Assembly: GCA_947259245.1 (NCBI GenBank) | Contig: CAMYLP010000006.1 | Span: 1-35,954, forward strand | Length of the DNA stretch: 35,954 nucleotides | Origin: an uncultured Patescibacteria group bacterium | GTDB taxonomy: Bacteria > Patescibacteriota > Minisyncoccia > Phycocordibacterales > UBA12088 | Direction: 5' to 3' | Shown: positions 30,358-35,954 of the stretch, in pieces | How the letters are laid out: each line of letters starts with the position of its first letter | Numbering within the stretch: the stretch's first letter is position 1 | Notes under the pieces: generated by a model | Seen by the model: the letters and a program-made list of their open reading frames with translations, nothing else | Databases searched by the model: none | Told to the model about the DNA's origin: nothing | Position numbers and translations under genes: made by a program

Positions 30358-30951
30358 TTAGTGTTTAAGTGGCAAACTCGATACTTGCGTATACTCTGAT
30401 CCACGAGGAGTTGTGCGTGACATGAGAAGCTCGGCACGCTCCACTAACATGTTGTGCCGTTCCAAGCCAAGGCGTGGAAGGTCCATCAGCTCTCCCACAT
30501 GATACCCCTTCCTAAAACGTGCGAGTGTTGTGTGTGGTAGTAGTGGGTCAATACCGTTTTTAAATGAATCCTCCGGTATGATCGTGCGCTCCGCTAGCGC
30601 GTGGTAGAGCGCGTGGGAATATGTATCCAGCGCTGCGTGTGGGGACCAAAACGCCCACACCATATCATATGTACGTTCGGGTGGAGCATAGCCGATTCGA
30701 TCAAGCTCCAGTGCATAGGGTACGTGCTGTGCGCTCACCTCTTGTAGTGTTGCAGCTACATCCTCACAATGTTCATCCGGTACAGCTCCGATATACAAGA
30801 CCGTGATGTGCAGCTTACGTTCGGGTGTCCACTTCAAGTATGGAATACGACCGTTCTTATCACGATACTTTGAAATAACATTGTGAAAGTGACGTTCGAT
30901 AGGTATCGATACGAATAGGCGGTGTGTTCCATTGCCGGTTGGTGTGTTCAT
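30358..30951 (-). CDS. thpR: RNA 2',3'-cyclic phosphodiesterase (2H family)
   Basis: A protein of 197 residues. The two catalytic motifs of the 2H fold are HIT at 48-50 (KLHITVLYIG) and HTT at 140-142 (LLPHTTLARF). The family opens 2',3'-cyclic phosphates and was first named 2'-5' RNA ligase; its natural substrate here is unknown. ATG 30951 overlaps the nth stop as ATGA, so it is coupled to nth. Confidence 0.9.
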   Translation of the reverse strand: MNTPTGNGTHRLFVSIPIERHFHNVISKYRDKNGRIPYLKWTPERKLHITVLYIGAVPDEHCEDVAATLQEVSAQHVPYALELDRIGYAPPERTYDMVWAFWSPHAALDTYSHALYHALAERTIIPEDSFKNGIDPLLPHTTLARFRKGYHVGELMDLPRLGLERHNMLVERAELLMSRTTPRGSEYTQVSSLPLKH

Positions 30952-31667
30952 ACGCGAAATATAAGGCCCGCGGGTGGGTATATCACCACGAGTGGATCTC
31001 TGCTTGTATCATATGGGCGAGCGGGTGCGATGTTTCGTCCGTACTCTATGATGCGGTACGTGATATCGTACCAATGCTCTCTCGGTACGATCTCCATAAG
31101 GTCTCGCTCTATACCTACAGGATCTTTATGGTCGGTGAGATCAAAGCGTATCGCAAATCGTTTAACGTGTGTGTCGACGGCGATACCTTCGACTTTATCA
31201 CATACCGTGCCGAGGATGATGTTCGCGGTCTTACGTGCGACGCCGGGCAATGTCAGCAACTCTTCCATGGAACATGGTACGTGAGAATTGTACCGATCTC
31301 TCACAATACGTGCGGTTGCCAATACGTGCTTTGCTTTTGTGCGAAAGAATCCTGTTTGTCTGATATCTTGCTCAAAATCTTCCTGTGTGGCACGACAATA
31401 CGACTCGAGTGTCTTGTACTTTGTAAACAAACGCTCGGTAACCTCATTCACTTTTTTATCAGTGCATTGAGCACTGAGCATGACAGCAACGAGGAGCTCC
31501 CAGGGCGAACTATGTTTAAGCGCTATCTTACTTTCAGGATACATGCGGCGTAACTGTGCATCCAACGCTCGTAGTCGTTCTTGTCGTTCACGAACTCTCG
31601 ACGACGCGCTCCTATCGCGTGCCGGCGTCGTCGCCGGTGTCGTTGTGGTCTTGCGTTTCTTTCTCAT
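30948..31667 (-). CDS. nth: Endonuclease III without Fe-S cluster
   Basis: A protein of 239 residues with a base-excision glycosylase/AP-lyase fold. The HhH motif LPGVARKTA carries the catalytic Lys147 and the GPD loop AVDTHV carries Asp165. In usual Nth the C-terminus holds C-x6-C-x2-C-x5-C; here the matching region (YGRNIAPARPYD...) has no cysteine. A basic, Thr-rich N-terminal tail of about 25 residues is extra. The start ATG 31667 overlaps the gene upstream by 56 bases; no better start is visible. Confidence 0.9.
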   Translation of the reverse strand: MRKKRKTTTTPATTPARDRSASSRVRERQERLRALDAQLRRMYPESKIALKHSSPWELLVAVMLSAQCTDKKVNEVTERLFTKYKTLESYCRATQEDFEQDIRQTGFFRTKAKHVLATARIVRDRYNSHVPCSMEELLTLPGVARKTANIILGTVCDKVEGIAVDTHVKRFAIRFDLTDHKDPVGIERDLMEIVPREHWYDITYRIIEYGRNIAPARPYDTSRDPLVVIYPPAGLIFRV

Positions 31668-31884
31668 GCTGATTCACGTCCGAGGTGAGCTGCTCTCCGT
31701 CTCCCTCGCCTGAACGCCTTGTCCATACGCTTTCGTAGAGCAGTTTCCCTATTGTGCCAAATGCTGCAAGGTACACGATGAGTGCGAGCAGCCAACCTAT
31801 GAATGCTATAAGCGAGACTGTGTTGAGTACTATCGCTCCCAACGAAGCCCACGCCCAGTACTGACCATCCTCTTTTTTGAACAT
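31612..31884 (-). CDS. C-terminal membrane segment of the bactofilin-like protein, in the -1 frame
   Basis: This frame holds about 90 residues: two hydrophobic stretches (WAWASLGAIVLNTVSLIAF and GWLLALIVYLAAFGTIGKLL) and an acidic tail. Alone it could start at ATG 31884. It looks, however, like the missing end of the preceding protein, whose own frame stops at 31830 after an unrelated hydrophilic tail. The frames meet at A_AAA_AAG (31878-31872), which is in the zero frame and would lead into EDGQYWAW after a -1 step. A single lost T near 31899 would give an equally smooth join. See the finding on this locus. Confidence 0.6.
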   Translation of the reverse strand: MFKKEDGQYWAWASLGAIVLNTVSLIAFIGWLLALIVYLAAFGTIGKLLYESVWTRRSGEGDGEQLTSDVNQHEKETQDHNDTGDDAGTR

Positions 31885-32795
31885 GTGCGCCAGAAACAAC
31901 CGATGATGACTGCGGGTAGTATACCTACAACGGTGGTAGCAAGTGCCAACACGACGAAGGGTATAGCGAGTAGCACGGCGAGCCCTTTTAGTGCGATGAG
32001 GCCGTTATCGTGCAGGGTAACTTCTGAAGCGCGTCGCGTAAATACTGGGAACAGCAACATGAGGAGTACTGCAGCAACGATAGCTATCAGCGTTTGTGTG
32101 AGAAAGCCCATCATATTAAAAGATGAGCCACCGCTTCCTGTGGTGTGTATGTATTCGATGTCTCCAAGCACCGTTGCCCCGTCCGATAGATACAATTCCC
32201 GTGGAGCACTGTATGTCAATCCTTCCGATAGGTATGCTTGTTCGGTAAGAGAGAGGCTTTCGAGTGCGGTAATGTTCGCTCCGCCTTCAATTGTGCCATT
32301 CACCACCACTCTTCTTGCATGCACTTCGAGTGCACCGCGAATCGTACCCTCGATGCTTACTTCTTCCGCATACACCAACACGTTGCCGCCGACATGCGAG
32401 TCATCGGACATAATTATGCTGCCCCCTAATGCAATGAGGTCCTCCGATGTACTGCCGCGCACCGTGATGATGCCCCCCGCCAGTCGTGCATCTCCTTCGA
32501 TGTTTCCCGAGAGGTCGATGCTTCCTGCAAGTACAAGCGCGTCTTCCCCGATCGTGCCTTCAATTTCCACCTCGTTGCCGGCTGCGAAGGCATCATCCGT
32601 CGTCGAGCCGTATATGTACAGTTTGTTTCCAACAAAGTATGCGTCTCCCTGCACAGACGCCTGTTCTTCCAATACGTAGTGTTCCCCACCGCGGATGATC
32701 GCGGCGTGCACAGTACTTGCCAGTAGGATGTACACGAGACAGACTGCCGCTAATACGGCAACGGATGCACGACGTTGTCTCAGGTGCCGTACCAT
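31830..32795 (-). CDS. Bactofilin-like (polymer-forming) protein with membrane domain
   Basis: A protein of 321 residues in its own frame. A signal peptide (1-31, ending VHA) precedes a repetitive beta-helix-like domain (about 45-215) with short repeats such as DAFAAGNEVEIEGTIGEDALVLAGS typical of bactofilin/polymer-forming proteins. Two hydrophobic helices follow at about 232-250 and 270-298. The last 20 or so residues (after VIIG) are polar and do not resemble the family, while the -1 frame continues the membrane domain. The start ATG 32795 follows the upstream stop as TAGtATG. Confidence 0.85.
   Translation of the reverse strand: MVRHLRQRRASVAVLAAVCLVYILLASTVHAAIIRGGEHYVLEEQASVQGDAYFVGNKLYIYGSTTDDAFAAGNEVEIEGTIGEDALVLAGSIDLSGNIEGDARLAGGIITVRGSTSEDLIALGGSIIMSDDSHVGGNVLVYAEEVSIEGTIRGALEVHARRVVVNGTIEGGANITALESLSLTEQAYLSEGLTYSAPRELYLSDGATVLGDIEYIHTTGSGGSSFNMMGFLTQTLIAIVAAVLLMLLFPVFTRRASEVTLHDNGLIALKGLAVLLAIPFVVLALATTVVGILPAVIIGCFWRTCSKKRMVSTGRGLRWER
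31872..31878 (-). other. A_AAA_AAG slippery heptamer at the frame junction
   Basis: In the zero frame of the bactofilin-like gene the codons are TCA AAA AAG, the heptamer used for -1 frameshifting in dnaX. It lies in the region where both frames are open. Confidence 0.6.
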
Positions 32796-32796
32796 A

Positions 32797-33528
32797 CTAG
32801 CTTGCTTTACCGTTTCGGATCTCCTCCATTCTTTCCGTTTCTTTTTCGAGTCTGCGTTCCTCCTGCCGGATGGCGCTGTCCGCTACTTTACGTGTAGCGT
32901 GCAGGTCCATAAGGGAAAAGGCCATCATGCTCGACAGGGCTATGCCAATGACATTGAGGAGAAAGAGAACAAGGGCACCTCCCGCCACCTGCCAGTCTGT
33001 GGATGCAAGACCGATACCAACGACGGCAAGTGGCGGTACGAGGGCAACCGATATCGCTACGCCCGGTAGCATCTCGTTGAGGTTGGTATGGACCATTGCG
33101 TACGTGGCAGCAAATCCTGATATACACGCGACGACGAAATAGAGCAGGCTTGGGTGTGCTCGTGCCAAGACCTGACTGCCGTTGTCGATCATCATAAATG
33201 GATGTATCAGGAATGCTATAACGAGTGCTATGCCCACCGAAACAGTAAAACTGATCAGAAGCGTCCGTGCGGAACGGTACAACAGCTGTCCATCAACAAG
33301 GACAAGTGCAAGCGATAGTGAGAGCAGCGGATACAGCATTGGCGCGATAAGCATACCGCCAATGATGACCTCCGGGCTGTCGAGCACGAGCCCGATTGCT
33401 GCCATACTGATACCGAGTACGGCAAACATATAGAAGTCGAAGTCACCGGTACTTGCTTTAACGAGACGTGCTACCGATTCGATCTTTTCAGTCTCCGATG
33501 CTATGCGAAAGTGTTCAATGAATGACAT
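32797..33528 (-). CDS. DUF389 family membrane protein
   Basis: A protein of 243 residues with six hydrophobic segments. The family signature SPEVIIGGMLIAPMLYPLL is at about 50-69, with later helices ending GVAISVALVPPLAVVG. The C-terminus is a charged helix (about 205-240). Function is unknown; the family is widespread. ATG 33528 is chosen because it follows the fba stop as TAGtATG; longer upstream frames overlap fba. Confidence 0.85.
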   Translation of the reverse strand: MSFIEHFRIASETEKIESVARLVKASTGDFDFYMFAVLGISMAAIGLVLDSPEVIIGGMLIAPMLYPLLSLSLALVLVDGQLLYRSARTLLISFTVSVGIALVIAFLIHPFMMIDNGSQVLARAHPSLLYFVVACISGFAATYAMVHTNLNEMLPGVAISVALVPPLAVVGIGLASTDWQVAGGALVLFLLNVIGIALSSMMAFSLMDLHATRKVADSAIRQEERRLEKETERMEEIRNGKAS

Positions 33529-33529
33529 A

Positions 33530-34534
33530 CTATGCTGTTTCACCCTGATAATCTCCACTTCGCGCTTGTACCACGTAGCGCAACCTACGCACAAATGCCT
33601 TGTGCGCATCATGTACCTGTTCATCGTTGCCGCCCCACGCAAGAAGAGCTTCTTCTTCAAGTGCACGTGAGTATGAGAAGGTGATCGGCCAGGGATTCTT
33701 GTGCAGTGCTATGCCGTTCAGGTGTTCGGTCGCCTCGGCAGGTGTCTGTCCACCGGACAAAAAGACGATGCCACCTATGTTTGGCGGTACGGTAGCGTGA
33801 AGCGCTGCGACCGTCTCACGTACGACATCCGGTGCGTGGAGGGGAATCCCAGACTCTTTGCCGGGCAGCACCATGCTCGCCTTCAGTATGAGGCCGGATA
33901 GTTGTATCTGATATGATTCGAGTGTCCTAAAGAGTGTCCGCAGTGTAACCTCGTGTGCTTCACGACTCCTCTCGAGAGTGTGCGTGCCGGAGTAGAGGAC
34001 CTCTGGCTCTACTATGGGCACCATATGGTGTGCTTGTACCATGGCAGCGTACTGAGCGAGGACATGGGCATTTGCCTGTAGAGCGGTGATGGTCGGGATA
34101 TCGTCGCCAATGTGGACGACCGACCGCCACTTCGTAAAGCGCGCACCTAGCTCATAGTACTCGGTCAGCCTCGTATCAAGCGTTTCTAACCCGTAGCTTA
34201 TCTCCTCGCCGGGGAAGTTGGCGAGTTCGCCGTGACCGTTGTCCACCTTCACACCCGGAATGATGCCGCGTTGCTCAAGCAAGCGCGGAAACGCAACGCC
34301 TTCCGCCGTTTCATTCGTTAGACTGCTCGCATACAGTATAATGCCGGACAAGTACTTCTCTATGTCGGGGGCGGTAAAGAACAACTCCCGCACTCGACGC
34401 GCATTGTCTACTGTGTTGGCGATGCCTAGTGGCTCCAGTCGTTTGGCCATCGTGGTCTCGCTCTCGTCAGCGGCAAGTATGCCTTTCCCCGGTGCCATGA
34501 GGTCAGCAGCCATCTTCTCGAGTGTGGGTACCAT
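33530..34534 (-). CDS. Fructose-bisphosphate aldolase class I
   Basis: A protein of 334 residues that interconverts fructose-1,6-bisphosphate with glyceraldehyde-3-phosphate and dihydroxyacetone phosphate. It matches the eukaryote-type class I family: GKGILAADES near 17, WR near 136, EPEVL near 176 and the Schiff-base lysine K218 (LILKASMVLPG). It is first in a tight run with DUF389 and the bactofilin-like gene. TGG-TACACT lies seven bases before ATG 34534, implying a leaderless mRNA. It is divergent from smpB. Confidence 0.95.
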   Translation of the reverse strand: MVPTLEKMAADLMAPGKGILAADESETTMAKRLEPLGIANTVDNARRVRELFFTAPDIEKYLSGIILYASSLTNETAEGVAFPRLLEQRGIIPGVKVDNGHGELANFPGEEISYGLETLDTRLTEYYELGARFTKWRSVVHIGDDIPTITALQANAHVLAQYAAMVQAHHMVPIVEPEVLYSGTHTLERSREAHEVTLRTLFRTLESYQIQLSGLILKASMVLPGKESGIPLHAPDVVRETVAALHATVPPNIGGIVFLSGGQTPAEATEHLNGIALHKNPWPITFSYSRALEEEALLAWGGNDEQVHDAHKAFVRRLRYVVQARSGDYQGETA

Positions 34535-34541
34535 GTACTGT

Positions 34542-34550
34542 AGTGTACCA
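34542..34550 (-). promoter_or_regulatory. Extended -10 promoter of fba
   Basis: TGG-TACACT on the minus strand, seven bases before ATG 34534. Confidence 0.55.
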
Positions 34551-34610
34551 GCTGACTCATCATGACCGCAAACCAGCGCACGCCCTGTACGAGCAGAGAG
34601 ACACGTGGTG

Positions 34611-34619
34611 TGCTATGCT
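34611..34619 (+). promoter_or_regulatory. Extended -10 promoter of smpB
   Basis: TGC-TATGCT, six bases before ATG 34626. Confidence 0.55.
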
Positions 34620-34625
34620 CATTTC

Positions 34626-35078
34626 ATGCCTACAATACTGAAAAACAAGAAGGCAACATTTGACTATGAGATACTGAACGACTTCGAGGCCGGCCTGGAG
34701 CTTTTTGGCTATGAGGTAAAAAGTTTGCGCAAGGGTTTGGGCAAGCTTGAAGGCGCACACGTGGTGGTACGTGGCGGCGAGGCGTACCTCGTAGGTGCTT
34801 CTATCCCACCATATCAGCCCAAGAACACACCAGAGTCATACGACGCTGAAAGACCGCGAAGACTTCTCCTCACAGCAAAGGAACTCAAGACATTGATAGG
34901 CATTGAAGCCGCAAAAGGATTGACAATAGTGCCTATTTCGTTGTATAGTAAGGGCAGATTGTTGAAGCTCAAGATTGCATCCGTGCGCGGCAAAAAGAAG
35001 GCCGACAAACGTGAAGCTATCAAGGAGCGTGATTCAAAACGTGATATTGAACGGTTAATGAAACAACAGCACCGATAG
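34626..35078 (+). CDS. smpB: SsrA-binding protein SmpB
   Basis: A protein of 150 residues, the obligate partner of tmRNA in trans-translation. The OB-fold core includes KKATFDYEILNDFEAGLEL, GYEVKSLRKG and LLLTAKELK, followed by the basic C-terminal tail (GKKKADKREAIKERDSKRDI) that enters the decoding centre. ATG 34626 fits the family N-terminus and lies six bases past a -10 box. The tmRNA gene is 300 bp downstream, the classical smpB-ssrA pairing. Confidence 0.96.
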   Translation: MPTILKNKKATFDYEILNDFEAGLELFGYEVKSLRKGLGKLEGAHVVVRGGEAYLVGASIPPYQPKNTPESYDAERPRRLLLTAKELKTLIGIEAAKGLTIVPISLYSKGRLLKLKIASVRGKKKADKREAIKERDSKRDIERLMKQQHR

Positions 35079-35087
35079 GAGGATGGA

Positions 35088-35276
35088 ATGGACAACAATG
35101 TAGAGGAGGCTATGGATCGTGCGTGTGCAATCGCAGGAGAGCTGCAGCATCGCTCAATTGCTCTTAACCGACATGCAGATGATCTTCTGTATGATGTGAA
35201 TAAGAGCATCGACCAGCATCCGCTTGCGCGTGCACTTCGTCACTTTACCCTTCAGACCAGCAGATACGCACGATGA
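35088..35276 (+). CDS. Small protein between smpB and tmRNA, unknown function
   Basis: A 62-residue, probably helical protein without membrane segments. ATG 35088 has an AGGAGG site five bases upstream that overlaps the smpB stop codon (TAGGAGG), so it is cotranscribed with and probably translated after smpB. A hairpin follows its stop. Its function is not recognisable. The position suggests a link with ribosome rescue, but that is inference. Confidence 0.6.
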   Translation: MDNNVEEAMDRACAIAGELQHRSIALNRHADDLLYDVNKSIDQHPLARALRHFTLQTSRYAR

Positions 35277-35295
35277 TCAAAAAGTAGTTCCCTAC

Positions 35296-35318
35296 ACGAC
35301 CGTCCTCGTGACGGTCGT
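35296..35318 (+). terminator. Hairpin ending the smpB operon
   Basis: A 9-bp stem (acgaccgtc with gacggtcgt) and a five-base loop. No long T run follows, so it is a modest terminator. Confidence 0.5.
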
Positions 35319-35330
35319 TCCCAAAGTGGG

Positions 35331-35368
35331 TATACTATCGGAACACTATATGTGTACTACAGTGTTCC
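35331..35368 (+). promoter_or_regulatory. tmRNA promoter (-10 box) and 5' leader hairpin
   Basis: TATACT at 35331-35336 with GTGACG at 35308-35313 17 bases upstream as a weak -35. The leader forms ggaacact/agtgttcc (35340-35347 with 35361-35368) just before the mature 5' end, where RNase P would cut. Confidence 0.5.
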
Positions 35369-35374
35369 TACTTT

Positions 35375-35889
35375 GGGGATGATCGGTTTAGACGGTAGGA
35401 TCGTTCTTTGTAATGTGCAGCACGGAGACCATACACTCCGGAGAATCTGCCAAAAATATCTTAGATACAAGGCGCTGACGAGTGACTGTTCGAGTCGTAC
35501 AAGACGTACGGTGAGGACAGGAACGAGGAAAGGCAAAGCAGTAGATGAGGTATTTTTGGTGGATTCTCACAAAGATGGAAATGAAATACGTGCAAAGAAT
35601 ACTGCACGGGCGACTGTATCTCCGATACAATTCGCTCCCGCATTCGCATAATCGCTTAGATTACCGAATGTCGTCGGTTTCTCACAACGCCGATAGTGTG
35701 ATCCCGGCGTAATATCTTTCGGCTCTGAGGTGTGCGGCACGCATGACCACATACTTCGAGACCTAGATTGCTAGGAAATGCAGATTTTGTTTGTTTCGCC
35801 CTGCTCTTCCGAAATCTAAAAACAAACTATTGCTGTAGATCGTTACTTAGAATTCTTATCGGACGGGGGTTCGATACCCCCCATCTCCA
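35375..35889 (+). ncRNA. ssrA: tmRNA with an enlarged tag region
   Basis: The acceptor ggggatg (35375-35381) pairs with catctcc (35882-35888), with A35889 as discriminator and a T arm ggggg-ttcgata-ccccc. H2 is supported by tgcagca near 35425 pairing with tgctgta near the 3' end. The tag stop TAA (35649-35651) is followed by tcGCTTAGA, as in other tmRNAs. The RNA is 515 nt against 363 in E. coli. The extra length lies between the stem cggag/ctccg (PK1 position) with its A-rich segment (to about 35462) and the stop. That stretch is open in the tag frame, so the tag could be about 60 residues and ends FAPAFA. Resuming at GCA 35592 would give 19 residues beginning AKNTARAT. Confidence 0.9.
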
Positions 35890-35890
35890 C

Positions 35891-35932
35891 AACAAGAGAC
35901 AACGCCAGCTTCCTGTTGGTGTTTTCTCTTGT
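35891..35932 (+). terminator. Terminator hairpin of tmRNA
   Basis: A long stem (acaagaga plus inner gccagc-type arm with tctcttgt) just after the tmRNA 3' end, the same tRNA-then-hairpin layout as at tRNA-Tyr and tRNA-Ser. Confidence 0.65.
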
Positions 35933-35954
35933 CAGTGAAAGATGAAGCGGGTAT

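Noticed and set aside
35352-35651. A plus-strand ORF of 99 codons covering the 5' half of tmRNA
   Set aside because: Its start lies in the tmRNA leader and the sequence folds as tmRNA. Only the part after about 35463 may be read, as the tag.
1-35954. CRISPR arrays, transposases, integrases and replication origin
   Set aside because: No regularly spaced repeats, no recognisable recombinase gene and no DnaA-box cluster were seen.
1-35954. Alternative genetic code (TGA as Gly, as in some CPR lineages)
   Set aside because: infB, rbfA, two TrbC/VirB2-like genes and others end normally at TGA, and no family shows in-frame TGA.

Overview
The window looks like a piece of the chromosome of a Candidate Phyla Radiation (Patescibacteria) bacterium, most likely a Parcubacteria-type lineage. 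The reasons are small, compact genes; an IF-2 of about 500 residues without the usual N-terminal extension; a four-domain ribosomal protein S1; DNA glycosylases without an iron-sulfur cluster; tRNA genes without an encoded CCA; many core genes without a Shine-Dalgarno site; and families common in that group (TrbC/VirB2-like two-helix proteins, bactofilin-like membrane proteins, orphan anchored solute-binding proteins). TGA, TAA and TAG are all used as stops, so the genetic code is standard. The lineage is inferred from gene content; no marker phylogeny was run.

Layout. 1-2640 is a variable strip next to tRNA-Tyr: a copied tRNA 3' end, two small membrane-protein genes, a lipoprotein gene and a 72-bp direct repeat that copies the clpB 3' end and terminator. 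2644-6568 (minus) is nifS-clpB. 6681-8511 (plus) is infB-rbfA, divergent from nifS with facing promoters. 8511-9065 holds tRNA-Cys, two tRNA-Leu and tRNA-Lys. 9149-12975 (minus) holds a methyltransferase, an anchored sugar-type solute-binding protein and five tandem small membrane proteins. 13045-16691 (minus) has gyrA, a one-helix protein and a metallo-beta-lactamase-fold protein. 16740-17975 is a structured leader RNA and rpsA. 18004-21339 has a zincin, RNase P RNA, an M28 peptidase and a membrane spermidine-synthase-like protein. tRNA-Ser at 21568-21654 is flanked by fragments of itself. 21810-24230 (minus) is lemA, an NTP-pyrophosphatase-like gene, a membrane protein and htpX. 24417-26792 has a strongly promoted small unknown gene and groES-groEL. 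26927-29528 (plus) has secG, a peptide-type solute-binding protein and an unknown gene. 29520-34534 (minus) has mutY, then fba, a DUF389 gene, a frameshifted bactofilin-like gene, nth and thpR in one tight run. 34626-35932 has smpB, a 62-residue ORF and tmRNA.

The genes serve translation (infB, rbfA, rpsA, tRNAs), ribosome rescue (smpB with ssrA), RNA processing (rnpB), protein quality control (clpB, groESL, htpX), DNA topology and repair (gyrA, mutY, nth), secretion (secG) and the cell envelope. The most striking features are a 515-nt tmRNA whose tag frame stays open for about 60 codons; two -1 frame breaks at A_AAA_AAG sites; fragments of tRNA genes beside the intact genes; and many start codons 6-9 bases from a -10 box, implying leaderless mRNAs.
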